Shown piece after piece: positions 37,275 to 46,188 of a stretch of 64,000 nt of DNA. Position numbers and translations under genes: made by a program. Each line of letters starts with the position of its first letter. The stretch's first letter is position 1. The DNA lies in the NCBI RefSeq assembly GCF_044582145.1, contig NZ_JBDODO010000007.1. One strand, 5' to 3'. The notes beneath the pieces were generated by a model. It was given only the letters and a program-made list of their open reading frames with translations, ran no database searches and was not told the DNA's origin. Source of the stretch: Guyparkeria sp016278265 (GTDB taxonomy: Bacteria; Pseudomonadota; Gammaproteobacteria; Halothiobacillales; Halothiobacillaceae).

Positions 37275-38459
37275 GTGCCTGCCGCATCGATCTCCTCGTC
37301 GAACGCCCGGGCGATCGCCCCGGGCAACGGCGACCAAACCACCGCACTGATCGAGCTGCTGGCGATCCACGGCATGGGTCCCAAGCGGCTCGGCCTGCTA
37401 CTGGCACATTTCGGCACACCAAGGGATGCCCTCGACAGCCCGCGCGGCGAATGGCGCCACGCCGGGCTGCCCGAAGGCGTTACCCAGGCCCGCCCGGATG
37501 CCGAGAAGGTCGCGGCGATCACCGACTGGCTGGCCGCCGACCCGACCCACCACCTGATCGCCCGCGGCGATCCGCACTTCCCGACCGCCCTCGAGGACCT
37601 GCCCGACGCCCCGGCCGCATTGTTCGCCCGTGGTCGTGTCGCCGCGCTCATCGAGCCGCAGATCGCGATGGTCGGCTCGCGCACGCCCACCACCGGCGGA
37701 CGGCAGAACGCCCGCGCCTTCGCCCGCCACCTGGCCGCCCAGGGGCTGGTGATCACCAGCGGGCTGGCCCTGGGCGTGGACGGCGAGGCCCATCGCGGCG
37801 CGCTGGATGCCGATGGGGTCACCATCGCCGTGCTCGGTTCGGGCCTCGACCGCATCTATCCGCCCGAACACGCCTCACTGGCCGAGGAGATCGTTGCCGG
37901 CGGCGGGGTGGTCCTGTCCGAATGGCTGCCGGGCACCGAACCCCGCCGCGGGCACTTCCCGCGCCGCAACCGGCTGATCAGCGGGCTGGCCAGCGGCGTG
38001 CTGGTGGTCGAGGCCTCGGTCAAGAGCGGTTCATTGATCACCGCCCGCCTCGCCGGCGAGCAGGGGCGCGACGTCTTCGCCATTCCGGGCTCGATCCACA
38101 ACCCGCTCGCCCGTGGTTGCCATCGCCTGATCCGCGAGGGGGCCAAGCTGGTCGAGACCGGCCAGGACGTGCTCGAGGAACTGGCGCCCACCCTGCGTCG
38201 TCAACTGGAAGCGTCCGCCGCCGTACTGAACCCGGCCGCCAATAGCGCGACCGACCCGGCGGCCGAGGGCCACGCCCCGGCGCGTGATCCGGACCAGCAG
38301 CGCATCCTCGACCTGCTCGGCCATGACCCGCAACCGGCCGACACCCTGATAGAGGCGAGCGGATTGACCGCCGGTGAGGTTTCCTCCATCCTCCTCATGC
38401 TTGAACTGGCGGGAGATGTATCCACCCTGCCCGGTGGACTATACGTCCGCACGAGCTAG
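37275..38459 (+). CDS. dprA: DNA-processing protein DprA
   Basis: Loads RecA on incoming single-stranded DNA in natural transformation. 394 residues: SAM-like N-terminal region, Rossmann-fold core with MVGSRTPTTGGRQNA near 134, SGLALGVDGEAHRGAL near 161 and FPRRNRLISGLASGVLVVEA near 228, and a C-terminal winged-helix domain (about 330-394). GTG start four bases after the LysM gene stop. Complete, so transformation competence is possible; ComF is also present (45430-46146). Confidence 0.93.
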   Translation: MPAASISSSNARAIAPGNGDQTTALIELLAIHGMGPKRLGLLLAHFGTPRDALDSPRGEWRHAGLPEGVTQARPDAEKVAAITDWLAADPTHHLIARGDPHFPTALEDLPDAPAALFARGRVAALIEPQIAMVGSRTPTTGGRQNARAFARHLAAQGLVITSGLALGVDGEAHRGALDADGVTIAVLGSGLDRIYPPEHASLAEEIVAGGGVVLSEWLPGTEPRRGHFPRRNRLISGLASGVLVVEASVKSGSLITARLAGEQGRDVFAIPGSIHNPLARGCHRLIREGAKLVETGQDVLEELAPTLRRQLEASAAVLNPAANSATDPAAEGHAPARDPDQQRILDLLGHDPQPADTLIEASGLTAGEVSSILLMLELAGDVSTLPGGLYVRTS

Positions 38460-38544
38460 AGCAACCTGCCGACCGCGCCTGCCGCCGCTCCTATGCAACC
38501 CCGCCCGCGTGCGCAGACTCAAGCCATCATTTCCCGGTGAGCCG

Positions 38545-39018
38545 ATGAAAGAGACCGTTCTCGACCTGTTGATGTTCCTCTTCGAGAATTACATGGAAGA
38601 CGAAGATCGCTTCCCCCCGCAGAACGAGCGTGCCGGCCTGCAGATGAAGCTGCTGGAAGCGGGTTTCGACCACGACGAGATCGAGCATGCCTTCGCCTGG
38701 CTCGAGGGCGTGCTGGAACAGGGGAGTGAATCCGGTCCCGAACGCGACCAGGCATTCCGGGTCTACAGTGACGACGAGCAGATGATGCTCGACGTCGATG
38801 CCCGCGGCTTTCTGATGCAACTCGAACAGATCGGCGTGCTCTCGCCGTCCGCCCGCGAGACGGTGATCGAGCGCGCCATGGCCCTCGGCGAGGACGAAAT
38901 CGACGTCGAGCGTCTGAAGTGGATCGTCCTGCTGGTCCTGTTCGCCAAACCCGGCGAGGAACAGGCCTTTGCCTGGATGGAAGACCTCGTCTTCGAAGAC
39001 GCCGCCATCCTGCATTAA
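38545..39018 (+). CDS. smg: Smg protein (DUF494)
   Basis: 157 residues, the same length as E. coli Smg, with the conserved MKETVLDLLMFLFENYM start. Function unknown; its place between dprA and topA is conserved. Acidic and helical throughout. The ATG at 38545 is preferred over upstream in-frame starts within dprA. Confidence 0.93.
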   Translation: MKETVLDLLMFLFENYMEDEDRFPPQNERAGLQMKLLEAGFDHDEIEHAFAWLEGVLEQGSESGPERDQAFRVYSDDEQMMLDVDARGFLMQLEQIGVLSPSARETVIERAMALGEDEIDVERLKWIVLLVLFAKPGEEQAFAWMEDLVFEDAAILH

Positions 39019-39204
39019 GGGAGGGCTGCACGAATACGCTGTCACTCTGGCTGGGTGTGGCTTAGTTGGGCATCTGCTACGTTGTCGCCCTTGGAAAGAG
39101 AATGACTCTTCCACGGCAGACAAACGCCTTGCACCTGCCCGGCTCAAGCCACGCAGAGCGGCATCGTAGTCGTGCAGACCTTCCGTAAACAACGAAGACA
39201 TTCT

Positions 39205-41739
39205 ATGAGCGAAAATCTCGTCATCGTCGAGTCGCCTGCCAAGGCCAAGACGATCAAGAAATATCTCGGCCCCGGTTACGAAGTACTGGCCTCCTACGGC
39301 CACGTTCGGGATCTCGTGCCCAAGAATGGCGCGGTCGACCCCGACAACGACTTCGCGATGAACTACACGATCATCGACAAGAACAAGAAGCACGTCGATG
39401 CGATCAAGAAGGCGCTCAAGAAGGCCGACACCCTGCTGCTGGCCACTGACCCCGACCGCGAAGGCGAGGCCATTTCCTGGCATCTCTACGAACTGCTCAA
39501 GGACGCCGGCCTGCTCGAGGGCCGCGAGGCCAAGCGCGTGGTGTTTTACGAGATCACCAAGCGTGCCGTGCAGGAGGCCATCGCCAACCCGCGCGGGCTG
39601 TCCGAAGACCTGATCGACGCCCAGCAGGCGCGCCGGGCACTCGACTACCTGGTGGGCTTCAACCTCTCGCCGCTGCTGTGGAAGAAGATCAACCCGGGCC
39701 TGTCGGCCGGCCGCGTGCAGAGCCCGGCCCTGCGGATGATCGTCGAGCGCGAGCAGGAGATCGAGGCCTTCACGGCGCGCGAATACTGGTCGATTGCCGC
39801 CGACTGCCGCACCAAGGACCAACCGTTCGCCGCCCGCCTCTACGAGCTCGACGGCAAGAAGGTCGCCCAGTTCACCCTCGAGGACGAGACCAGCGCCACT
39901 GCCGCGCGGGAACGCCTCGAGGCCGCCGCCGCTGGCAAGCTCACCGTCACCAAGGTCGATCGTCGCGAGCGCAAGCGCCACGCCGCCCCGCCGTTCACCA
40001 CCTCCACCATGCAACAGGAGGGGGTACGCAAGCTCGGGCTGACCGCCTCGCGCGCCATGCGCACGGCCCAGGAGCTCTACGAGGGCGTCGACATCGGCCA
40101 GGGCACCGTGGGTCTGATCACCTACATGCGTACCGACTCGGTCAACCTGTCGAACGATGCGATCGGCGAGATCCGCCAGCATATCGGCGAGAGCTACGGC
40201 GCCGACTACGTGCCGGAGACCCCCAACCAGTACCGCACCAAGTCGAAGAACGCGCAGGAGGCCCACGAGGCGATTCGCCCGACCTCGATCGCCAACACGC
40301 CGGACAAGGTGCGTGCCTTCCTCAACCGCGACCAGTTCCGCCTCTACGAGATGATCTTCAAGCGGACGCTGGCCTCGCAGATGAACCCGGCGATCTTCGA
40401 CCAGGTCTCCGTCGACCTGTCGGCCGGCGACGAGCACAGCTTCCGAGCGACCGGTTCGACCCTGAAATTCCCGGGCTTTATTGCCGCGTATCGTGAAGAC
40501 GAGGACGACCAGGCATCGGACAAGGACGACGATCGTCGCCTGCCGCCGCTGGAAGAAGGCCAGCAGATCGAACTCGCCGCGATCAACGCCACCCAGCATT
40601 TCACCGAGCCACCGCCGCGCTTTACCGAGGCGAGCCTGGTCAAGACGCTAGAGCAATACGGCATCGGTCGCCCGTCGACCTACGCCAGCATCATCTCCAC
40701 CCTGCGCTCGCGCGAATACGTCGAACTGGAACAGCGCCGCTTCCGCCCCACCGACATGGGCCGGGTGGTCAACGGCTTTCTCACCGAATACTTCCGCGAC
40801 GTGGTCGACTACGAGTTCACCGCCAAGCTCGAGGACGAGCTTGATGCCGTCTCGCGCGGCGAGATGGACTGGGTGCCGTTGCTGCGCGAATTCTGGGAGC
40901 CGTTCTCCAAGCGCATCGAACACACCCAGCAGAACGTCTCCCGCCAGGAGGCAGCCCAGGGCCGCGAACTTGGCGTCGATCCCAAGAGCGGCAAGCCGGT
41001 GGTCGCCCGCCTGGGCCGCTTCGGGCCGTTCGTGCAGATTGGCACCAAGGACGACGAGGAGAAGCCCAAATTCGCCTCGCTGCGCCCGCATCAGAGCATC
41101 GCGACGATCACGCTCGACGAGGCCATGGAGCTGTTCAAGCTGCCGCGCAAGCTTGGTGAGACGCCCGAGGGCGAGCCGGTCGAAGCCAACATCGGCCGCT
41201 TCGGTCCCTACGTGAAGTTCGGCAACAAGTTTGCCTCGTTGGGCAAGGAAGACGACCCCTATACGGTCGAGTTGCCGCGGGCGCTGGAACTCATCGAGGT
41301 CAAGAAACTCGCCGAGAAGAACCGCATCATCAACGAGTTCGACGATGGCATCCAGGTGCTCAACGGCCGCTACGGTCCCTACGTGACCGACGGCAACAAG
41401 AACGCCAAGATCCCCAAGGACGACGACCCCAAGGCGATCACCCACGAGCAGGCGATCGAGATGATCGCCAAGGCACCGGAACGCAAGGGCCGGGGTCGCA
41501 AGGCGGCACCCAAGGCCGCCGCCAAGAAGGCGACGACGACCAAGACCGCGGCCAAGTCGACCACGAAGGCGACGGCCAAGAAGACGGCGAGCAAGACCAC
41601 AACCAAGAAGGCCCCGGCGAAGAAGGCTCCGGCGAAGAAGGCTCCGGCGAAGAAGACCACGACCGAGAAGGCCACCAGCGGAAAGACCGCCGCCAAGAAG
41701 AGCGCGCCGAAAAGCGCCTCCGGAGACAAGGCCGAATGA
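39205..41739 (+). CDS. topA: DNA topoisomerase I
   Basis: Relaxes negative supercoils by a type IA mechanism. 844 residues. Toprim motif VIVESPAKAKTIKKYL at 5-20 and DPDREGEAISWH near 89; the active-site tyrosine is in TYMRTDSVNLS near 308. The C-terminal part has repeated GRFGPF/Y..F segments (Toprim C-terminal repeats) in place of the cysteine zinc fingers of E. coli TopA. The last 80 residues are a Lys/Ala/Thr-rich, histone-H1-like tail with KKAPA repeats (near 41608-41652). ATG at 39205 matches the family N terminus. Confidence 0.96.
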   Translation: MSENLVIVESPAKAKTIKKYLGPGYEVLASYGHVRDLVPKNGAVDPDNDFAMNYTIIDKNKKHVDAIKKALKKADTLLLATDPDREGEAISWHLYELLKDAGLLEGREAKRVVFYEITKRAVQEAIANPRGLSEDLIDAQQARRALDYLVGFNLSPLLWKKINPGLSAGRVQSPALRMIVEREQEIEAFTAREYWSIAADCRTKDQPFAARLYELDGKKVAQFTLEDETSATAARERLEAAAAGKLTVTKVDRRERKRHAAPPFTTSTMQQEGVRKLGLTASRAMRTAQELYEGVDIGQGTVGLITYMRTDSVNLSNDAIGEIRQHIGESYGADYVPETPNQYRTKSKNAQEAHEAIRPTSIANTPDKVRAFLNRDQFRLYEMIFKRTLASQMNPAIFDQVSVDLSAGDEHSFRATGSTLKFPGFIAAYREDEDDQASDKDDDRRLPPLEEGQQIELAAINATQHFTEPPPRFTEASLVKTLEQYGIGRPSTYASIISTLRSREYVELEQRRFRPTDMGRVVNGFLTEYFRDVVDYEFTAKLEDELDAVSRGEMDWVPLLREFWEPFSKRIEHTQQNVSRQEAAQGRELGVDPKSGKPVVARLGRFGPFVQIGTKDDEEKPKFASLRPHQSIATITLDEAMELFKLPRKLGETPEGEPVEANIGRFGPYVKFGNKFASLGKEDDPYTVELPRALELIEVKKLAEKNRIINEFDDGIQVLNGRYGPYVTDGNKNAKIPKDDDPKAITHEQAIEMIAKAPERKGRGRKAAPKAAAKKATTTKTAAKSTTKATAKKTASKTTTKKAPAKKAPAKKAPAKKTTTEKATSGKTAAKKSAPKSASGDKAE

Positions 41740-42296
41740 GCGTCCCGTCGCCCTTCCGGCTGCGCGAGATCGCCCGCCACCTCGACGACGGCGGGCTGAT
41801 CGCCTACCCGACCGAGGCGGTCTTCGGCCTCGGCTGCGCGCCGCTCGATCCGTTCGCCGTAATGCGCCTGCTGGCCCTCAAGCAGCGCGACGTGGGCAAG
41901 GGCCTGATCCTGATCGCCGACACGCCAGAGATGCTCCTGCCCTTCGCCGCGGTGGATGCCGAGGAATGGGGCCGCATCGTGGCCGACTGGCCGGCGGCGC
42001 GCACCGTGATCGTGCCGGCGGCCGACGGCGTGCCGCCCTGGCTGACCGGCGGGCGCAAGGAGATCGCCCTGCGGGTCCCGGCCCACGAGACCGCGCGCGC
42101 GATCAGTCGCGCCTTCGGCGGGCCGATCGTCTCCACCAGCGCTAACGTCAGCGGCCGTCCGGCGGCACGCGATGCGCTGACGGCACGGCGCCTGTTCGCC
42201 CGCGCCGACGTCCAGATCATCCCGGGCAACGTCGACCGGCGCGCCCGACCCTCACAGATCATCCACTGGCCCACCGGGCGGACCATCAGGAGCTGA
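41736..42296 (+). CDS. tsaC: Threonylcarbamoyl-AMP synthase (TsaC/YrdC)
   Basis: Makes threonylcarbamoyl-adenylate from Thr, bicarbonate and ATP for the t6A modification at position 37 of ANN-decoding tRNAs. 186 residues, the short TsaC form. YPTEAVFGLGCAP near 25, KQRDVGKGLILIA near 49 and STSANVSGRPAARD near 131 are the family motifs. ATGA overlap with topA. Confidence 0.93.
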   Translation: MSVPSPFRLREIARHLDDGGLIAYPTEAVFGLGCAPLDPFAVMRLLALKQRDVGKGLILIADTPEMLLPFAAVDAEEWGRIVADWPAARTVIVPAADGVPPWLTGGRKEIALRVPAHETARAISRAFGGPIVSTSANVSGRPAARDALTARRLFARADVQIIPGNVDRRARPSQIIHWPTGRTIRS

Positions 42297-42297
42297 C

Positions 42298-43257
42298 ATG
42301 GCGGACAACCAGGCCGACACACAGGCCGACCTCCAGGCCATTCGTGACTACCTTATCGACCTGCAGGACCGGATCGTCGCCGGCCTGGAAGGCCAGGAGG
42401 ATGGCACGCGCTTTCTGCACGACGACTGGAAACGTCCACCGGGTGATCACCTCAATGGCGAGGGCCGCGGCCGCATCCTCGAGGACGGCTCCACCTTCGA
42501 GCGCGCCGGGATCAACTTCTCGCACGTGACCGGCAACAAGCTACCGCCCTCGGCCACCGCCCACCGGCCCGATCTGGCCGGCGGCTCGTTCGAGGCGATG
42601 GGCGTCTCGCTGGTCATCCACCCGCGCAATCCCTACGTGCCCACCTCGCACGCCAACGTGCGATTTTTCCAGGCGCAGAAGGAAGGGGTCGAGCCGGTGT
42701 GGTGGTTCGGCGGCGGGTTTGATCTCACGCCCTACTACGGCTTCACCGAAGACGCGGTGCACTGGCACGAACAGGCCGAGGCGGCCTGCCGGCCGTTCGG
42801 CGACGACCATTACCCGCGCTTCAAGCAGTGGTGTGACGAGTACTTCTGGCTCAAGCACCGCAACGAGCCGCGCGGGGTGGGCGGCCTGTTCTTCGACGAC
42901 TACGGCGCCGACGGCCAGGTCGACTTCGACACCGCCTTTGGCTTCATGCGTTCGGTGGGCGACCACTACCTGCCGGCCTACCTGCCGGTGGTGGAGAAGC
43001 GCAAGGACACACCCTTTGGCGAGCGCGAGCGCGATTTCCAGGCCTACCGCCGCGGGCGCTACGTGGAATTCAACCTGGTCTACGACCGCGGCACCCTGTT
43101 CGGGCTGCAGTCCGGCGGGCGCACCGAGTCGATCCTGATGTCGATGCCGCCTCGTGCTGACTGGCGCTACGACTACCACCCGGAGCCCGGCAGCGAGGAG
43201 GCCCGTCTCTACGACGAGTTCCTCCGCCCGCGCGACTGGCTCGCCGAGGGGCGATAA
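42298..43257 (+). CDS. hemF: Oxygen-dependent coproporphyrinogen III oxidase
   Basis: Haem biosynthesis: oxidative decarboxylation of coproporphyrinogen III to protoporphyrinogen IX using O2. 319 residues. HAGFEADD-like sequences are absent, but family motifs WWFGGGFDLTPYYGF near 142, FKQWCDEYFWLKHRNEPRG near 178 and VEFNLVYDRGTLFGLQSGGR near 259 are all present. AGGAG precedes the ATG one base after the tsaC stop. Requires oxygen, in line with an aerobic lifestyle. Confidence 0.96.
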   Translation: MADNQADTQADLQAIRDYLIDLQDRIVAGLEGQEDGTRFLHDDWKRPPGDHLNGEGRGRILEDGSTFERAGINFSHVTGNKLPPSATAHRPDLAGGSFEAMGVSLVIHPRNPYVPTSHANVRFFQAQKEGVEPVWWFGGGFDLTPYYGFTEDAVHWHEQAEAACRPFGDDHYPRFKQWCDEYFWLKHRNEPRGVGGLFFDDYGADGQVDFDTAFGFMRSVGDHYLPAYLPVVEKRKDTPFGERERDFQAYRRGRYVEFNLVYDRGTLFGLQSGGRTESILMSMPPRADWRYDYHPEPGSEEARLYDEFLRPRDWLAEGR

Positions 43258-43322
43258 CCTCGACTTTGCCAAGAAGGAAACCGGGGGGCAATTGGCTAGG
43301 GACTCGGCACGGACGTTGCGGT

Positions 43323-43688
43323 TCAAGCCAGCGCTCGACCCACGAGAACCCCGCAAACAATCCAAATCACGATGACGATCACGGCGGTAAATCGGCTGAC
43401 AGGTCGTTCTGTGATTCGTGATGCCATCTCTCTATGCTCAGTCATGACTTCATCAGGTATCAACCGGACAACCGCCAGAATGCCAAGCGGCACGATGATG
43501 AGATCATCGAGATATCCAAACACAGGAATGAAATCTGGAATGAGATCTATCGGGGACAATGCATAGGCAGCCACCATCAGCGCAAGGATCTTGGCGAGCC
43601 AGGGCGTCCGCGGATCGCGGGCAGCAAGCCAAACAGCAAGAACGTCGCGCTTGATGAGTCTGGCCCACTGTTTTGCGTTGCTAAGCAT
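43323..43688 (-). CDS. DUF1232 (YkvA-like) membrane protein
   Basis: 121 residues with two or three membrane helices. The conserved core is WLAKILALMVAAYALSPIDLIPDFIPVFGYLDDL (about 29-62), typical of DUF1232. Function unknown. Stands alone and convergent with hemF; its DNA is less G+C-rich than its neighbours, hinting at separate ancestry. Confidence 0.85.
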   Translation of the reverse strand: MLSNAKQWARLIKRDVLAVWLAARDPRTPWLAKILALMVAAYALSPIDLIPDFIPVFGYLDDLIIVPLGILAVVRLIPDEVMTEHREMASRITERPVSRFTAVIVIVIWIVCGVLVGRALA

Positions 43689-43795
43689 GAGGCTTGTCGC
43701 TTGCCGGCAAACTTACAAATTGGATCCGAAACACCCTCACTGAGCCCCCAAGGCTGATCGCCCTCTCTTTTCCTCTCCGCCCTCCCCGGGCGCAA

Positions 43796-44599
43796 CTAAT
43801 CCAGCCGTTCGAGGGCATGCGCCGAATCCACCGGGATGAACCAGTCCTGGTAGCGGTTGCTGTGATGCACGACCCAGCCGCGCACCCGCAGCTCCTCGCC
43901 TTCCAGCGCTTCGAAATCCCAACCCGGAAACCGCTCGAGATCGGCCTTGTCGATGCGTACGGCCACCCGGCCCTCGAGGTTGAGCCAAATATTGCGCCGG
44001 CTTTCGCCCACCGACTCCACGCGGCCGCGGACGATTGCCGCGCCCTGCACGTGCTCGGGAATGCCCTGGGCCGACGGCAGACCCGGATCGTAGGCGGGCA
44101 GCGACCAGATGCCGCGCTCGTCCTGCCGCGCGAGCTGCTCGCGGGCCATGAGGCAATCGGCCAACTCCAGGTTCGGCGCGATGAACACCGCCATCGCCAC
44201 GCCCTGCTCGAGCAACCGCGCCTGCACCGAGCGCCCGTCCGGCAGGTAGAGGTAGGACAGCCGGCGACCGTAGCGGTCCTCGCGCTCGGTGGCATCGACC
44301 ACCTGGACGCGATTGCGCGACTCGGCCAACAGCGCGCGCAGGGCCTGCTGCGCCTCGCGGGCCATGGGCTCGTCGGCCGCGCCGTCACGCCCCAGTTCGG
44401 GGGTGTCGATGCCGACCAGGCGCACCCGGTCGCCGTTGGCAAGACGGACCGTATCGCCGTCGTTGACGTAGCCGACCGTGGCGGATTCGACCGACAGTTC
44501 GGGCGGCGGGGCACAGTCACCCACTGGCCGCGTAGACGGCTCCTCGGCCACACAGCCGCTGGAGAAAACCAGTGCGGCGAGCAGCCCGGTCAGCACCAT
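43796..44599 (-). CDS. Thermonuclease-like (SNase) lipoprotein
   Basis: 267 residues. An N-terminal segment ending VFSSGC suggests an exported lipoprotein. The SNase fold follows: VNDGDTVRLANGDRVRLVGIDTPELG near 42-67 includes the Ca2+-binding Asp and catalytic Arg, with a second Glu/Arg-rich block (ATEREDRYGRRLSYLYL). The C-terminal third has a separate beta domain. It may degrade extracellular or periplasmic nucleic acid. ATG at 44599 is preferred: a longer frame crosses the rpmE2 terminator. Confidence 0.85.
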   Translation of the reverse strand: MVLTGLLAALVFSSGCVAEEPSTRPVGDCAPPPELSVESATVGYVNDGDTVRLANGDRVRLVGIDTPELGRDGAADEPMAREAQQALRALLAESRNRVQVVDATEREDRYGRRLSYLYLPDGRSVQARLLEQGVAMAVFIAPNLELADCLMAREQLARQDERGIWSLPAYDPGLPSAQGIPEHVQGAAIVRGRVESVGESRRNIWLNLEGRVAVRIDKADLERFPGWDFEALEGEELRVRGWVVHHSNRYQDWFIPVDSAHALERLD

Positions 44600-44611
44600 C
44601 GAGCGCGCACG

Positions 44612-44647
44612 AAAAAGGGCACCGGGAAAACCCACGGTGCCCTTTTT
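44612..44647 (-). terminator. Terminator of rpmE2
   Basis: Perfect 13-bp stem AAAAAGGGCACCG / CGGTGCCCTTTTT around a 10-base loop, 41 bases after the L31 gene; it ends in T on both strands. Confidence 0.92.
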
Positions 44648-44687
44648 CTGCGTCCGGCCGGTTGGCAGGAACACGACCATATTGGTC

Positions 44688-44936
44688 TTACTTCTTCTGG
44701 CCGTAGCGGTTGCGGAACTTGTCCACCTGCTTGGCCATGCTGCCCTCGGAACGCTTGCCCGTGAAGAACGGGTGGCTCGCGGAGGATACGTCGATCTTGA
44801 CCAGCGGGTACTCGTTACCGTCTTCCCACTTGATGGTCTCCCTCGACTTCATGGTCGAGCGGGTCAGGATGGCGAAATCCGCCGCGACGTCCTGGAATAC
44901 CACCGGCTGGTAGTTCGGGTGAATGCCTTCTTTCAT
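44688..44936 (-). CDS. rpmE2: 50S ribosomal protein L31, type B
   Basis: 82 residues. MKEGIHPNYQPVVFQD and SHPFFTGK are L31 signatures. It lacks the four zinc-binding cysteines of the primary form, so it is the zinc-independent type B. If the genome also has a cysteine form, this copy would be used under zinc limitation. Confidence 0.95.
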   Translation of the reverse strand: MKEGIHPNYQPVVFQDVAADFAILTRSTMKSRETIKWEDGNEYPLVKIDVSSASHPFFTGKRSEGSMAKQVDKFRNRYGQKK

Positions 44937-45147
44937 CTCGATTCTGCCCCTGGTAAAGGTTCGAAAGTTGGGTCGGATGCCGCCGGGGGCCGCATCTCAG
45001 GTTGATCGTCTTCGGTTTCGCCCCTGATGGGGCCGCCGACCCACCGCATCGCACCGGGATTTGCCTAAATTCAGCAATAACCACGGGCGTACGCGGCCGG
45101 GACGGCCAAGGCGCGAGATTCTACCCAAACTACGGGCACGGCACAAG

Positions 45148-45401
45148 GGAAACTCTGCACGATTCGATAGCGCCTCTGCGGGACCGCGAAGGGCCCGGTT
45201 GCAAGGCGCAGTCCACCGTGAATGGCGGGAAACTGAAACGCCGACAACGGATCCTTGGCGACCCGCCCGGACGGGGCTCGCGGGTTTGCCCGCACTCGGC
45301 GTTTCCGCCCCTCGCCGGGCAACAAGCCCGCCTTCGGTACGGCGCCTTGATTGCGAACAAACCCGCAAGCCAGAGGCGCCATCGAATCGTGCAGAGTTTC
45401 C
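45148..45401. mobile_element. Miniature inverted-repeat element, copy 1
   Basis: 254-bp element without a transposase gene. Its ends are inverted repeats of about 31 bases that begin GGAAACTCTGCACGATTCGA and differ at a single position. It is flanked by the direct repeat CAAG (45144-45147 and 45402-45405), as a 4-bp target duplication would leave. The whole element is repeated in reverse orientation at 62874-63139 with about 80% similarity by eye. Ends starting GGAA with a 4-bp target resemble IS5-group insertion sequences, a possible source of transposase; this is inference. Translated frames across it are open by chance and not counted as genes. Confidence 0.82.
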
Positions 45402-45429
45402 CAAGCCACTGCCCGCCTAGGGCACGCAG

Positions 45430-46146
45430 TCAGGGAGTACGCGCCAACGCCCAGACGGACACGGCGCTCGCGCCACCTCGACGCAATGCCGCGGCCAGCG
45501 CCTCGGCACTCGCGCCCGTGGTCAGCACGTCATCGATGATCGCGACCCGTTCGGGCATCGGCCCGTCGGCGACAAAGGCACCACGCAGGGCTACTCGGCG
45601 GGCACGGGCCGACAGTTCGGTCAACGATCCGGTATCCCGCACCCGTCGCACCCCGCGACGCAGCAACGGCACGCCGGTCGCACGGGCCACCCCGTCGGCC
45701 AGCAGCCAGGCCTGGTTGAAACCGCGTCGACGACGCTGCCTCGGATGCAGCGGCATCGGCACCAGCGCATCCGGTCTCGTCGCCTCCATCTGCTCGACGA
45801 CGGCCTCGACCAGCGTGGCTTGCAACAGTGGCACGACGCTGAAATCCTGACGATACTTCAGCCGGTGGACCAGCGCGCGCACCGCCGAATCGAGATCGAC
45901 CGCCGCAATCACGCGCTCGAACGGCGATTGCCGACCGACACAGGCCGCGCAAATCCCGAAACCCGCCCCGGCGACCGGGTCACCAGCAAGGATCAACCCG
46001 CAGGCTCGGCACCGCGGCCGGCCCAGCGCGGCGCGCCATTCACGGCGGCAGTCCGGGCACAGACCGTCGGGATCGACGGTATCGAGGCGGCAGAAATGAC
46101 AGGGCGCGTCCAACCAGCGCCGCCGTCGCGAGGGCATCCATTCCAT
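45430..46146 (-). CDS. comF: ComF family phosphoribosyltransferase-like protein
   Basis: Needed for DNA uptake in transformable bacteria, where ComF helps import single-stranded DNA; also called GntX. 238 residues. A zinc-finger N terminus (CHFCRLDTVDPDGLCPDC and CRACG...CAAC) precedes a PRPP-binding type domain with LVPMPLHPRQRRRRGFNQ and VAIIDDVLTTGASAE near the C terminus. Start uncertain: ATG at 46146 has GGGA 11 bases upstream; 46158 and 46137 are alternatives. Divergent from the small membrane protein gene. Confidence 0.88.
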   Translation of the reverse strand: MEWMPSRRRRWLDAPCHFCRLDTVDPDGLCPDCRREWRAALGRPRCRACGLILAGDPVAGAGFGICAACVGRQSPFERVIAAVDLDSAVRALVHRLKYRQDFSVVPLLQATLVEAVVEQMEATRPDALVPMPLHPRQRRRRGFNQAWLLADGVARATGVPLLRRGVRRVRDTGSLTELSARARRVALRGAFVADGPMPERVAIIDDVLTTGASAEALAAALRRGGASAVSVWALARTP

Positions 46147-46188
46147 GCTAATCTGCATCCCATACGCATATTTAGAGGTCGTTTCATC

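Noticed and set aside
38527..40599. 690-residue open frame opposite smg and topA
   Set aside because: Antisense shadow of two conserved genes.
45148..45401. Possible structured RNA gene instead of a transposable element
   Set aside because: The 4-bp flanking duplications, which differ between copies, and the interrupted repeat at 62874 fit insertion better; transcription cannot be judged here.
45002..45850. 282-residue open frame covering the miniature element and part of comF
   Set aside because: Overlaps comF, which has clear zinc-finger and PRPP motifs, on the opposite strand; the rest is transposable DNA.
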